This document shows positions 33,368 through 45,193 of a stretch of 64,000 nt of DNA, piece by piece. The DNA lies in NCBI RefSeq assembly GCF_042186555.1, contig NC_133327.1, forward strand, positions 52,960,065 through 53,024,064, written 5' to 3'. The translations under genes and the position numbers were made by a program. Source of the DNA: Aquarana catesbeiana (Eukaryota > Chordata > Amphibia > Anura > Ranidae). Numbering within the stretch: the first letter of the stretch is position 1; each line of letters starts with the position of its first letter. The notes beneath the pieces are model-generated. The model saw only the letters and a program-made list of their open reading frames with translations. It had not been told where the DNA came from and did no database searches.

Positions 33368-33811
33368 TGACGCATACACACGATCGGAATTTTTGTCGGA
33401 AAAACCTTGGAAGGCTTTTCCGACGTAATTCTGCTCAAGCTTGGCTTGCATACACACGGTCACACAAAAGTTCTCTGAACTTTCAACCGTCAAGAAAGTG
33501 GTGGCGTACAGCGTATAGAACGGCACTAGGAAAGGGAAGTTCCATACGAAGCGTGCCAACCTTTGGGCTCCTTCTGCTAATCCAGACCGAGCGCTTCCGT
33601 CTCGTACTTGATTCTGAGCATGCGTGTTTCTTTGCGCGTCAGAATTGCATACAGACGAACGGAATTTCCGATAGGAACCTTTTCCGACGGACAAAATAGA
33701 GAACCTGCTCTCAATCTTTTGCTGGCGGAAATTCCCGCATACACACATTCGGAATTTCCGTCCAAAAGCTCACATTGGACTTTTGCTGGCGGAATTTCCG
33801 ATCGTGTGGGG
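33368..33811. mobile_element. MITE family I copy 4
   Basis: The left end TGACGCATACACACGATCGG is preceded by TAA. The right end (TTTCCGATCGTGTGGGG) lacks its last bases. It sits inside the hAT-like internal repeats. Confidence 0.85.
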
Positions 33812-34281
33812 AACTGTCACCGAATGCCAATGTAAGAAAGAATTTCTCCCCTGACCAGTAAAGTAAGGAGAACCTTCAATGAATATCAGTGTAAGCAGTA
33901 TTCCTTTCCTTACTACCAATGTAGGGAGGCATTCTTCCTACTGCCCTCCAATGAAGTGTTTTTTTATTTCTATTTTTATTTACTGACTTCCAACCTAAGG
34001 GGTATTCTTCCTCTTACATAATATAGATGTAAGAAGACACCTCTCACAGAACATAATGAAAAGGGATGTATTTTCTACTGGCCACCAACGTAAGGGGGGC
34101 CTTTACTGACCATCGATAAAAAGGGGCATTTCTCCACTGACCACCGAAGCAGGGGGACCCTTCGCTGGATACCAATGTAAGAACTGCATTTCTTCAATAG
34201 CCACCAATGTAAAGGGACCCTCAACTGAACACAGATATAAAGAAAATCCCCCCCCCCCCCCCGCCTGACTAGCAGTGTAAA

Positions 34282-34725
34282 GCCGCATACACACGAGCGG
34301 AATGTCCAACAGAAAAAGTCAGACGGAAGCTTTTCATCGTCTATTCCGATCGTGTGTATGCCTCATTGAACTTTTTTTCCGAAAATTCTGACGGACCTAG
34401 AAATGGAACATGTTCTAAATATTTCCGACGGAACCAATTCCTATCAGGAAAACTGATCGTCTGTATGCTGTTCCGACGGACCAAAAACAACGCATGCTCT
34501 GAAGCAAGTAGGAGATGGAAGCTATTGGCTACTGGCTATTGAACTTTCTTTTTCTAGTCCCGTCGTAAGTGTTGTACGTCACCGCGTTCTTGGCGGTCGA
34601 ACTTTGATCGGACTTTGGATTGACCGTGTGTAGGCAAGACCGCTTGAATAGAATTCCGTCGGAGTTCCGTCAGAGAAACCTTCGGAGTTTATCCCCACGG
34701 CAAAACCGGTCGTGTGTACACGCCA
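34282..34725. mobile_element. MITE family I copy 5
   Basis: The left end GCCGCATACACACGAGCGG follows TGTAAA, and the right end CGTGTGTACACGCCA is followed by TTA. The interior includes AAGCTATTGGCTACTGG and GTTGTACGTCACCGCG. Confidence 0.9.
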
Positions 34726-34790
34726 TTAGGAGGTATTTATCCCCTGACCACCAACGTAAGGGAGTCTGTGTTTCTTTTTATACTTTATTA

Positions 34791-35113
34791 TTTTTATTTA
34801 AATTTTGTGATTATTACTTACAATGATTTTATCATTTGAGGAGGGAGGTAGTAAAAGTGATCTATCCTTGCTGTCAAATACATTAGGTATGCCACATGCT
34901 TTATTCTTTCATTTATTTATATATTATATGTACAACCTACTGATCACACTACATGAGTTGTAGCTATTAGTTTTAGCAGGTATTCCCTGAGACCTGAAAT
35001 GTGTTTTAAGGGTTTGTCTGGGCTGAAAAGGTTGACAGCGGATGATAGAAGAAAACAATGCTTATTCCGCACAAAATGTAAGCACCAAGCAGAGTCGAAG
35101 AAAAGGATCTCCA
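34791..35113. other. No gene seen
   Basis: AT-rich segment without recognisable repeat ends. Confidence 0.4.
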
Positions 35114-35117
35114 TTAA

Positions 35118-35436
35118 CCACTTCAGCCCCGGAAGATTTGGCTGCTCAATGACCAGGCCATTTTTTGCGATTCGGCACTGGGTCACTTTAAAATGACAGT
35201 TGTGCTACGCTGTACCAAAACAAAATTGTCCTTTTTTCCCACAAATAGAGCTTTCTTTTAGTGGTATTTGATCGCCTCTGCGGTTTTTATTTTTTGCGCT
35301 ATAAACAAAAGAAGAGTGACAATTTTGAAAAAACACAATATCTTTTACTTTTTGCTATAATAAATATCCCCACATTTTTTTATCAAAAAAACACATTTTT
35401 TCCTCAGTTTAGGCTGATATGTATTCTTCTACATAT
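35118..35436. mobile_element. piggyBac-like element, right part truncated
   Basis: TTAA at 35114-35117 precedes CCACTTCAGCCCCGG, the same end as at 5394. The copy includes TTTTTGCGCTATAAAC and stops near 35436, where Tc1-like sequence begins. Confidence 0.8.
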
Positions 35437-35778
35437 TTTGGAAATGTTATACTCTTTGGGAAGGCCTTCCACAAGATTGTGGATTGTGTCTGTGGAAACT
35501 TGTGCCCATTCAGTCGAAAGAGATATTTTAAAATAAGAGTTCCAATTCATCCCAAGGGTGTTCTGTAGGCTTGAGGTCAGGGGTCTGTGCAGGCAGTTCC
35601 TCCATGCCAAATACATCAGAGGCACAAAAACTGAAAAAAGCCATCCCCAAACTGTTACCATGAAGCCAGAAGCCCACAATTGTGTAAAATGCCTGCAGGA
35701 TTATACTCCGTACTGAAAATGCCTAAACTCAATCATTTGGAGGGATATTCACGCAGTTTTGGCTATGTAGTATACCTA
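35437..35778 (-). mobile_element. Tc1-like fragment
   Basis: The + strand words GGGAAGGCCTTCCACAAG, TTCCAATTCATCCCAAGG and GCTTGAGGTCAGGGGTC are the reverse complement of the C-terminal region of Tc1-type transposase genes. The right end TTTTGGCTATGTAGTATA matches the terminal repeat type of the 21739-23874 element. Heavily deleted. Confidence 0.75.
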
Positions 35779-35784
35779 AAGGCA

Positions 35785-36545
35785 ACACATTTTTTTAGTT
35801 TTTGATAGTGAAGAGAGAGTAGAACACCTGTCAACTTTGTATTTCTGTCTGTACTCCTGTTAGATTCACCCTTTCTATTTTTCCTGTGTACCATTATCTT
35901 TAAAAGTAAAAGTGAAAGAAAATTAAAAATTTTGGATTGTCACCAGAACAGGAATACAGGAGAAATTCTAATGGGATTTTCCCTCAGGATATGTCCTCTC
36001 ACTTCCCAATTTGGCTATGGGACAGAAAGTGAAAACTCCCCAATGGGACACAAATGCCAAAAAAAAGACACCAGCAAGGGTTAGAACGCTCCCTTATGCC
36101 GCGTACACACAAGCGGACTTTTCAACAGACTGAACACCGAAGGACTTTTCGACGGAGTTCCAACAAAACGGACTTGCCTACACACGATCACACCAAAGTC
36201 CGACTGATTTGAACGTGATAACGTACGACCGGACTAAAATAAGGAAGTTCATAACCAGTAGCCAATAGCTGCCCTTGAGTCGTTTTTGGTCCGTTGGACT
36301 AGCATACAGACGAACTGATTTTTCGATAGGACTCGAGTCCATCGGAAAGATTTGAAACATGTTCTATTTCTAAAGTCCATCAGATTTTTCATCAGAAAAG
36401 GTCCGATGAAGCCCACACACGATCGAATTGTCTGACGGATTTGTTCCGTCGGACCTTTGCTGTCTAAAAGTCTGGTCGTGTGTACATGGCATTACTCTAT
36501 AAAAGATTGAAAAAAAGTTTTGCTTTTAGTTCTACTTTTAGGTCA
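35785..36545. mobile_element. TTTAGTT-family element with MITE insertion
   Basis: Left words TTTTTGATAGTGAAGAG and GTCAACTTTGTATTTCTG; right words GTTTTGCTTTTAGTTCTAC at about 36520. The interior has CTATGGGACAGAAAGTG and CTCCCCAATGGGACAC, the sequence from which the 107-bp satellite unit at 25525 probably derives. The MITE at 36097-36491 interrupts it. Confidence 0.7.
36097..36491. mobile_element. MITE family I copy 6
   Basis: Flanked by TTA at 36094-36096 and 36492-36494. Left end TGCCGCGTACACACAAGCGG, right end TCGTGTGTACATGGCA. The interior has CAGTAGCCAATAGCTGCCC and GTGATAACGTACGAC. Confidence 0.95.
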
Positions 36546-37479
36546 TATAGGGTAACCTATTGCTATATATTATTATTAATATTGTATGACTGTGTTTGAG
36601 TAAATACAGTATAATCTACTGGGGTTATGAATTAATGTGAATGGTACAGTGTTTCATAATTCAGTAATTCTGTGCAGTATCTTTTCAAAATCCGACACCT
36701 TTGCTAGACATCACAGCCAGAAGTGTGACACTATGTTCTCTTAAAGCCCAACCATGGAAGATATGAAAATTTCACCAAGCAGTTGGGCTACACCCACACT
36801 ATAAGGGTTAACTGCTAGTTTAGGTTTGGGAGAGTAAAAGCACTTTTACTTACCCGATCCTCCACTCCCCAAGCGGACGGCGCTTCCCCATGCTTCGAAG
36901 CTGGAATGTCCTTCAACGTCATCATGTCCAATACAGGACCCAAGACTGCTGGAGCATTAGGGAGAAGATGCTGAGGGGAACAGTCTAGCAGCACAGAGTA
37001 GCGGAGAATCGAGTAAATAAATCTTCTATTCTATGCCCCCCTAGACCTAAACAAGTAATTAAACCTTGCAGTGCAGGCACAGCCCGACTGCATTGGAGAA
37101 TTTTCAAGTTTACCAGAATTGGGCTTTGAGGAATACAGTGGTGTCACCAACTTGCCTACTGGTTGGACAGTGAAGGAGTACAAACACCCTGATAAATCAT
37201 CAACTCTGTTTATTCTGCTCTGCCACAGAATATGTTACTGTGTGAACCTCCTATATACAGTATTTATCATTGGAGTCAGTGATAGCTGGTAGTACGATCT
37301 TCTAAGTTTGGGGTGAATTCTCCTGATCCATCTTATGATACAAAATGGCTCATGTTCCAAAGGGAAAGCTTTAAATACAATTTATTTGTCAGACACCCAT
37401 TAACATGTCTGCAGATGCCTATAATAATAGCCTGGTATGTGACAATTTGTACCACAGACTATAGATGTTTATAATTTAT
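36546..37479. other. No gene; unassigned intronic DNA
   Basis: Contains AAAGCCCAACCATGG and TAAAAGCACTTTTACTTACCC, words of common frog repeats, near 36746-36860. The + frame at 37071-37292 is open with no domain. Confidence 0.4.
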
Positions 37480-37690
37480 GGTGTTAGTGATCGGCTTTAA
37501 AATATCTTCTTGCCGAGAGTAACGACGGTTGACATCTCTGCATCGTCTAATGGTGTGGAAATTGACAGCACGCTCGTTTCTGCGGCGTGCTTTGTCATTG
37601 ATGCATGATTGCAGTCCTTGTAGACAATTTTCAGATCAATGCCGTGTAAACTTGGATTGTCTCATTTATAAATACCAGTCAGTTTCTATT
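37480..37690. promoter_or_regulatory. Possible conserved non-coding element
   Basis: A non-repetitive stretch with TGACAG, CATTGATGCATGATTGC and CATTTATAAATACC words, which resemble MEIS/PBX/POU and MEF2-type sites. It has no transposon ends. Candidate enhancer by composition only. Confidence 0.2.
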
Positions 37691-38059
37691 ATATAGCTAT
37701 GAGGAAGAGCAACACCCAGAAAATTTTGCAGCAAATAATTAATGTACTGTAAATAGACATTTATGGAAAAGAGGAACGACCAGGGCCAATTAAACTCTAA
37801 GTGCAGACTGTGTAAGTGCACTGGGGCCATCTGGTGACATGTATATTGGATGTGGAGAGAAGACTGACTCCTTATTCTGTAGGCCTGGACACTGTTCACT
37901 TCTAGGGCAGGTTAGAAGCAGGAGGCATTCTTTATGATGACCTAAATGAGCTCCTGGTTTGTTCTACCAACCAGTGACCCTTTCCTTCACGTTCTGATTG
38001 ACCAGTACAGAGACACACAGAAGGCCTCTCCCAATTGCTCTGGACACCACTTGGACTGA
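37691..38059. other. No gene seen
   Basis: Unassigned sequence. No repeat ends or domain-bearing frames. Confidence 0.4.
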
Positions 38060-38364
38060 GGCTCAGTTCACACCAACTGTATGGCTAAAAAGGCATTGCA
38101 TGTGCACCAAAATGGTGCAGTACCCTTTTTTTGGTCTGCACTGAAATCAGATCCAATGGGTGTTCACACCTATGTGATTCAATTCCTGCAACATTTGGCA
38201 GTTCACGCTGCGATCTGCGAACCGATCTGGGGCCTCATTAACTTTATATTGGCATCCCCAGAGGTTCTCAGATGTCAGTGTGAACTAGTGTGTGATTCAG
38301 GTGCAATGCGGGAACCGGCACTGAATCGCAGGGTTTCCAGCATCGCACCAGTGTGAACCCAGCC
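38060..38364. mobile_element. MITE, GGCTCAGTTCACACC ends, TGA duplication
   Basis: Left end GGCTCAGTTCACACCAAC, right end CAGTGTGAACCCAGCC, imperfect inverted repeats. TGA flanks both sides (38057-38059 and 38365-38367), a 3-bp target duplication. 305 bp, no coding capacity. Confidence 0.85.
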
Positions 38365-38465
38365 TGAAAGTGAAGTGGTTTTCACTGTCTGAACTCAGTT
38401 GTACAATATTCACTATACACATGTCAGAATATTGTTTGGACAACTCCTCAGTTCTATGTATGTAC

Positions 38466-38552
<87 letters not shown>
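38466..38552. repeat. (TATC)n microsatellite
   Basis: About 21 uninterrupted TATC (CTAT) units. Confidence 0.97.
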
Positions 38553-39649
38553 GTATTCAAAAACATAGGGGCCCTTTGGCGCTTTTTGTTCCCCAAAATG
38601 AGGAACAGGGTAATACTGGAAATGCAAGGGGGAGCCAGGATTGGGATCAGGGACAAGGGGAACAGCTATGAGGCAGCCGGGTACAAGGTACAGGTAAAAG
38701 ACAGGAGCAGAAATCAGGTTCTGAATTAAACAGCAAACAGTGTCTGGCTAGCGGGACAAAACACTGAAGCATAAGGAAAATGTAGAAGAGGGTGCATGTG
38801 ATCAGCACAGGGCCAATCAGCACTGTCCAGACAGAGGGTAAGGGGTCTTGCAGCCTCATAGGATAATCAGAAAACTCCTCCTACAAACTTTAACCAGTTC
38901 TTCGCTGGACACTGAGAGAAGTCACAAGACTGCTACATACTGCTGTTAAGGAAATGGAATTTAGCAGTTTATACTTATATGTCAGAACACAATAGCTCAG
39001 CGGGGAGATTGTTGTACTAACATTGGATTGTTAGTACAGGATCTCCTCACAAGCTCTTCAGTTTTTGTTCCTTTCAGCCTGCTGGGAAAAAAAATACTGA
39101 TGGCACATACTAGGCTTTAGAACTGACCTTTTACCTTTTAGTGATCTCTTGTACAAGAAGATACTGTTTAAAAGTTAAAGATAACCTATAGGATAACCCC
39201 CCCCTTTTGAGTAATGCTCTTCTCCATGGGTCTCCGATCTGATGACATGATATCAGGAGCCTTCTATCTGATGACATGATATCAGGAGTCCTCTTCCTCT
39301 AGTGGTGTCAAGGTCCTCAATGCTGCAAATTGTAACACCATACATCGAAATGGTACTGCTCTCTGCAGTATTCTTCTGTGAAATCAGGACAGTTTAATGT
39401 TATAACCCCCAGGGGCGGTCCCCTGACACCCTGGTCTCACACCAAGTGGGTTGAATTAAACCAGGAAGAAGACCAGTGCAGATTCATGAATTTGAGGGAG
39501 AGGGAGGGAGTGCCTGAGCGATGCAGAAAACACTGCTGGTTTCCTATTATAACTGATCCTGGGGAATTATTTTTTACATTTTTTATTTGCACTAGAGTTG
39601 TACTTTAAACCAATTAAAGCAGATTAGCAATATTGTCTGTTAGAGTCTA
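38553..39649. other. No gene seen
   Basis: Includes a small tandem duplication at about 39225-39290, where CTGATGACATGATATCAGGA occurs twice. No supported gene. Confidence 0.45.
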
Positions 39650-40080
39650 TTATTATTTCAGGTATAATTTATATGTGCAACAACCACGCAAGTTGATGTA
39701 ACTCTTTGCCTCCATTAATCACGATCCGAGTGAATGCATAATTGCATCCACTTCTCCCTATCAGATCTCCATGGATAATGCATCTTGCAGCCCAGTCTCA
39801 CCTCAACCCCTCCCCATCACCTCTGCTGGCATCTGCAAGTTATTGAGCAGTAAAACACTTTCTATAATAGACTGTAAATGTGTTTTAAGTAGCAGTTTGG
39901 CAGGGGGACGATGCTCATAAAATATACTGTTAAGCAGCTAATTACTGCTAAGTGCATCTTGTAATAAGAAATGCAGGTCTTAAGGTCTAGTATGTAGTAA
40001 ATTCCAGAATCTCCATTGCTATTCAGCCCGGAGTGGGGAGAGCCAAAAAAGGTTCATTTGTTTATTCTGTCACCAATGCA
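39650..40080. promoter_or_regulatory. Possible conserved non-coding element
   Basis: Unique sequence with a near-palindromic POU-like ATGCATAATTGCAT at 39734-39747, then GCTAATTACTGCTAAG and CTTGTAATAAG homeodomain-type words. No transposon ends. Candidate enhancer by motif density only. Confidence 0.25.
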
Positions 40081-40138
40081 CTTCTTCAATCACCATGTTT
40101 TGGGTGCTTAAAGTGAACCTGTGCTTTTGCCTATAGAG

Positions 40139-40465
40139 CAGTGGTCTCCAAACTGCAGCCTGAGGGTCAGATCTGGCCCTTTGTTACTTTGCTAGCCTTT
40201 ATCTGACTCTTGGGGCAATTTGATGCCCCCTGACACCAACAAGGGGGCACTATTTCTTCCACTGATACCAATGATGGGATACTATTCCTATTACTAATAG
40301 GGGCACTACTACTTCTCCTACTGACCTTCAACCTTAAGGCCATATTTATTCTCACCGATGCTGGGCCCAGGACATTTTCTGCCCCCCCGTTGGCCACGAT
40401 CCGGCCTTTCTAAATTCTGAAGGGCAATAAACTGGCCCTTGGTTTGAAATGTTTGGAGACCCCTG
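40139..40465. mobile_element. hAT-like non-autonomous element
   Basis: Left end CAGTGGTCTCCAAAC and right end GTTTGGAGACCCCTG are inverted. The 8-bp flanks CTATAGAG (40131-40138) and CCATAGAG (40466-40473) match at seven positions. 327 bp. Confidence 0.9.
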
Positions 40466-40501
40466 CCATAGAGGATGGCAACAAGTTCACTTAAAGCCTA
40501 A

Positions 40502-40788
40502 TGCCACATACACACAGTCGGATTTTCCGATGGAAAATGTTCAATGGGAGCTTTTTGTTGGAAATTCCGAACGTGTGTAGGCTCCAACGGACGTTTTCCA
40601 TCGGAATTTCCGTCTTGTAAAACTAGCATTCATAATGGAGATATCACGTAGTCTTATAAGTCACTACGTTCGTAATTGTTGGGCAACATTTGTGTGACCG
40701 TGTGTATGCAAGACAAGTTGGAGCCAACATCCTTCAAACAAAATTCCATGGTTTTGTCGTCGGAAAGTCTGATCATGTGTACGGGGCA
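40502..40788. mobile_element. MITE family I copy 7 (short)
   Basis: TAA at 40499-40501 and 40789-40791. Left end TGCCACATACACACAGTCGG, right end CATGTGTACGGGGCA. At 287 bp it is shorter than its relatives; the CCAAT-containing part is missing. Confidence 0.92.
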
Positions 40789-41648
40789 TAATACTTGTTG
40801 CTTCAGGATTCCTATACCATAGAGCTCAGTGGAGGACTTCCGGGTCCTCGCGAGCTCTATGACAAGCCAGCGAAACCACCAGTTTCATTCTGGTCTCGCC
40901 AGTAGGACGGTAGACCCCTACCCCACCAACCACCTATAAAAGCCATCCAGTGGCTAATTTGGCACTTGGATGGCTTTTACATAAAAGCTGATCGCTTCCT
41001 GAAAAAAACAAAACCGGGATGATGTCTGTAGTTCCAGGCATCAACTCGGTATAACCACGTGAAATCAATCACGTAAATGTACATGGTTTGGCGGCATATG
41101 TAAACCCGATTACTAAAATTGCATATTTTTTAACATGTGTTTTCAAAAGTAATTTTCAATCTATTTATATCTGCAGCTTTCATTAAAATAATACCTGGTG
41201 ATTCTGCCTTGAATGTCCTTGTTCAAGCACTTCCTGCGATAGGTTGACAACGCTCTATCCCTATCTATCAGTGGTGCTCCGGCATTGTCACCCTGTCACA
41301 TGCACCCTTGGTGTAGGTGTAGACAAGCCCTTGCTCTATTCTGCTTCTAGGAGCAAACATAAATACATGGTACTTGTAAGTATGAAGGCTCACTCCACTT
41401 CCTCCCATGTGACAGCTTTGGTGCTTAGTAATTGGCTGCCTAAGCCCCCAGTACTGTCACATGGATGCAAAGAGAAGGTTCTCAACCCCATGTTAGCTCG
41501 GATGGCACCTGGGGAACCCCATAAGCCCTGAAGCTCTACTAGGCAGTTATTGTCCACAAAAAGGAAGGAGGGTGACTTTTCTAAGTGCTGTTTACCATTT
41601 GCACTGTACTGATGTAAGAGATCAATATGTTATCCAAGTTGTACATGG
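40789..41648. other. No gene seen
   Basis: Contains a short GC-rich patch at 40825-40930 and the word GTAAACCCGATTACTAAAA near 41100, possibly the end of a MITE of the 13450 type. No gene. Confidence 0.4.
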
Positions 41649-41836
41649 ACAGTTCGAAAAAAATGGGGACTTTTAAGGTGCAAATAAACACATAATAATT
41701 ATATATATTTTTTTTTATTTGAATCATTTTAATATTAATATAAATATTAAATAATAAATAAATAATAATATGTAATTTTTATTATTATTATGTGTTTATT
41801 TGCACCTTAAAAGTCCCCATTTTTTTCCAAACTGTC
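41649..41836. repeat. Inverted repeat, 52-bp arms
   Basis: ACAGTTCGAAAAAAATGG...GGTGCAAATAAACACATA is mirrored by TATGTGTTTATTTGCACC...CCAAACTGT. The loop is AT-rich with TAATAA words. Confidence 0.9.
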
Positions 41837-42692
41837 TATTTACAATTATTGGGATGTGGTGCCAAAATATCACTTCGTTTAGGAGTTAATAGTAGTATGT
41901 TATCCAGGTTGTCCAGACTTTTTCAGTGTTCTCTATACTATAACACCGCATAGTTCAGCTCATGATTTCCCCAATGTTACTTATTTCTTCAACTTTTATT
42001 GACAGCTTGTTTCTTTGCTACATTCCAGAGATATAAACCTGCCAGACAATCTCTTGTGTCTTCTAAATGTAATGTAACCTCTTATTACAGCAATCTTTTA
42101 ATAACAGTATACTGAAACCGACGTTGATATGGTATTACTCAATATTTTAAACCTTTCCTGGTTTTTAAAACCGAACTCCAGCCAGATATAACAATCCCTA
42201 ATTAAAGGTTATGTAAGACGCTGGATAGTATTACTCCACCACGCAGTCAAAACTAAAGCTGAACTCCAGCCTTCCCTTCAATCTTGTACGGTTGTACAGG
42301 CTCCTCTATTAAAATAGCTTACTCTGATTTAATTGCACACTGTGAGCTTCTGGCAATGTGCATTAGAAGCTGCAGCACGTCCGATAGAGCCCATCCCATT
42401 TCCTGGCTTAAGGATGTCTGATTCCTCCCCAGCCTGACCGTCCCTAGCCCACCCCTTGCATTCATTGGATTTCAATTCTTTTAATCGTGAAGGCTCACAC
42501 ATGGCCATTGCCTAAAGGGCTGTCTGCATGCAAATAAAACCTACCTAGGAATGCCCACTCCTCCAGACTGACGTCCATCCATCAAGGTACAGTATTTTGA
42601 TATTTGCAGAAATTCTTCAAGAGCCAGCTCACTGCTTGTAGGGATGAGGGCACTTGAGAGGAGTACTCTTGTGCTGCTTCTTGCTCTCCTTA
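41837..42692. other. No gene; common repeat words
   Basis: GAACTCCAGCCAGATATAAC at 42174 and GAACTCCAGCCTTCCC at 42261 are repeat words present in other frog intergenic elements. No coding evidence. Confidence 0.4.
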
Positions 42693-43135
42693 TGCTGCGT
42701 ACACACGACCGGTTTAGCCGTCGGCATAAAGGTCGGCATCCGAAGGTTTCTCCGACGGAATTCCATTCAAGCGGTCTTGCCTACACACAGTCAATCTAAA
42801 GTCGGACCAAAGTCCGACCGTCCAGAACACGGTGACGTACAACACGTACGACGGGACTAGAAAAAGGAAGTTCAATAGCCAGTAGCCAATAGCTTTCGTC
42901 TCGTACTTGCCTCAGAGCATGCGTCTCTTTTGGTCCGTGGGAACAGCATACAGACGATCGGTTTTCCCAATAGGAATTGGGTCTGTCGGAAATATTTAGA
43001 ACATGTTCCATTTCTAGGTCCATCAGAATTTTCGAAAAAAAAAAGTCAGATGAGGCACACACACGATCGGTATATACGATGAAAAGCTTCTGTCGGACTT
43101 TTTCTGTCGGACATTCCGCTCGTGTGTACGCGGCT
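42693..43135. mobile_element. MITE family I copy 8
   Basis: TTA at 42690-42692 and 43136-43138. Left end TGCTGCGTACACACGACCGG, right end CGTGTGTACGCGGCT. The interior has GGTGACGTACAACACGTACG and CAGTAGCCAATAGCTTTCG. Confidence 0.93.
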
Positions 43136-43195
43136 TTAGTCTGAGTTCTGCTGTACAGGTACAGGGGCTGATACTAGGCTATATTCAGGCACTTA

Positions 43196-43675
43196 TAGGA
43201 ATGCACCAATACCGGTATCAATGCTAATACCGAGTATTTTCTTGCACTCGTGAAAATGCTCCGATGCCCGAAACCGATACTTCGCTGTATGATTTGCGCC
43301 CATACAAAATGAATCGACTCAAATCGCACTGCACAGAATCGCATGCAATTTGGACAGGAATGTGGTGTGATTCCTGTCTGAATAAAATGCGGTTTCCCGC
43401 ACTGCGCCTGTTTGAACCCAGACTGAAATCACTATGGCAAGCCTGGGTTCACACAGGAGCGGTGGGGAAACCGCATGCGATTTGGGCAGGAATCGAACTT
43501 TATTCCTGTTCAAATTGCATGTGATTCTTTTGAAGTGTGATTTGAGCCCATTCATTTTGTATGAGCTCAAATCGCACTGCAATGTATCGGTACTAGTATC
43601 GGTATCAGCGAGTACTTGACCGAAACTATCGGTAATCGTACTTGCCGATAAAAAAAGGGTATCGGTGCAGCCCTA
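43196..43675. mobile_element. hAT-like non-autonomous element (TAGG.TGCACC ends)
   Basis: Left end TAGGAATGCACCAATACC and right end GTATCGGTGCAGCCCTA are inverted. Flanks GGCACTTA and GGTACTTT agree at six of eight bases. The interior is itself a palindrome-rich GCAATTTGGACAGGAAT region. 480 bp, no transposase. Confidence 0.8.
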
Positions 43676-43689
43676 GGTACTTTCGCTGC

Positions 43690-43980
43690 TTGGAAGAAAA
43701 GACTGGACAGCCACACTCTGTTGATACCTTTATTGAAGTTGGTTTTAAAAATTCTTCTGGTACAAAGACATCAGAGGCACAGGATCAATGAAAAGCTGAC
43801 ATGTTTCACACCACTACGGGGTACTTAGTCATAGGCTATGATTAAACAACCCAATGTGGTGTGAAACAAGTCAGCCTTTCATTGATCCTGTGCCTCTGAT
43901 GTCTTTGTACCAGAAGAATTTTTAAAACCAACTTCAATAAAGGTATCAACAGAGTGCGGCTGTCCAGTCTTTTCTTCGAT
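43690..43980. repeat. Inverted repeat with GTGTGAAAC centre
   Basis: AAGAAAAGACTGGACAGCC at the left is mirrored by GGCTGTCCAGTCTTTTCTT at the right. The arms are about 120 bases and nearly identical, sharing GAAGTTGGTTTTAAAAATTC. The centre contains GTTTCACACCACTACGGGG against TGTGGTGTGAAACAAGTC. Confidence 0.92.
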
Positions 43981-44103
43981 TCATTCCTACATGCAGAGCC
44001 AGCACCTGTTTCCATTAGCAGGTGGGATGCATCATGACATGTCTGCCTAGAGCGGTGTTCTTTTGTTGTACCTTCACTGCTTGTATTAAATCAAAAATAC
44101 CAT

Positions 44104-45185
44104 TGGGGCCAATTCACACCAGGTTTGGTAGGACTATTCCAGCGCAGTCCGACCACAACACAAGGCAAAATGCCTCGTCTCCTACTTGGCTGGTTTATAT
44201 CACCACATTGCGGTGGTGTGCGCTAAAAAAAAGTACATGGCTAGGGTAGTTCAGATAACACCTGCTACCATATGACTCAAACCTGTACCCTACCATCCCC
44301 TTGATCTTCAATAACGACACCGAGTTGTAGTTAAATGGCCGGTTTGGCCTTTTATTAAACCAAAAACCATAATTGAACACAAAACATTCGTAAATACTCC
44401 AGCTCAAAGACGAAGAAACGGTTGCAGATCCTTGAGGACACCATCTCCTACAACTTTGGAATCTGTGATACTGTTAAGTTAGGTTCTGTCCCCAGCCACC
44501 AAACACCACTTCGAGGACTACCCTAACTGACCACAGACGCCTTCCACCTTAACTACCCAGTCAGTCTAGACTGAACAAGACCAAACGGAGGACTCCATAC
44601 CTGAGATGGGTCCCACCGTTTCATCAATATACCTCATGTTTTATACCCTCGTCAAGGACCCCAACTGCCAGCGACCATCCTCTTCAGGAACTTTCAACAG
44701 ACATCTTCGCCAGGGTGGGAGGGAGAGACGTTCCTCCTACAAATTCCAGTCTGAAAGTGACGCCCCTTCACTCCCCCCCTCAACTACTATCCATACAGCT
44801 CCTCCTCATCACCCATAGCTTATCCAATCAGGCAAGAGCCCCTGACTTTTATATCTACCCCTTAAATTTAACCTACTACAGCCTGATAGTTACTTCCAAT
44901 CTGTCATGTATGTCCTTCACTTATCATTTTATTCAAGCTCCATACTTGTCTGAAGCTATATTTTTTTATTTTTTTCCAACATAACGCAATGCAAGGCAAT
45001 CCACTGCCTCACACCATGCAGCGGTATTAGAACTTAATGAAATGTCATTGTGTGACATTTCATTAAAATTCATTTAAAAAAAAGTGCCGCAGTTGACGCA
45101 ACAGCACTGCTGTGATCCCATTGTATACCACCACACAGCAGATGCTGTGCTGTAACGATGCGGCTGGTGTTAATAGACTTTGAAT
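44104..45185. mobile_element. Possible MITE interrupted by unassigned insert
   Basis: GGGGCCAATTCACACCAGG at 44105 looks like a CACAC-type MITE end and the sequence resumes at about 44986 with AACGCAATGCAAGGC. The 44245-44985 middle is different in composition, pyrimidine-rich, and unassigned; it contains no recognised coding domain. Confidence 0.35.
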
Positions 45186-45193
45186 GATGTATA

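Larger units (their letters stand above)
32837..34790. mobile_element. hAT-like element with degenerate internal repeats and two MITEs
   Basis: The left end CAGCCATTCTCATCAGGG with GTTCCTCCAGAGGTTTC matches the 46634-46885 element (CAGCCTTTCTCAACC, GTTCCTCCAGAGGTTTC). The interior repeats variants of ACCAATGTAAGG and CATTTCTCCCCTGACC about every 40-60 bases. Family I MITEs interrupt it at 33368-33811 and 34282-34725. The right end was not found. Confidence 0.6.
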
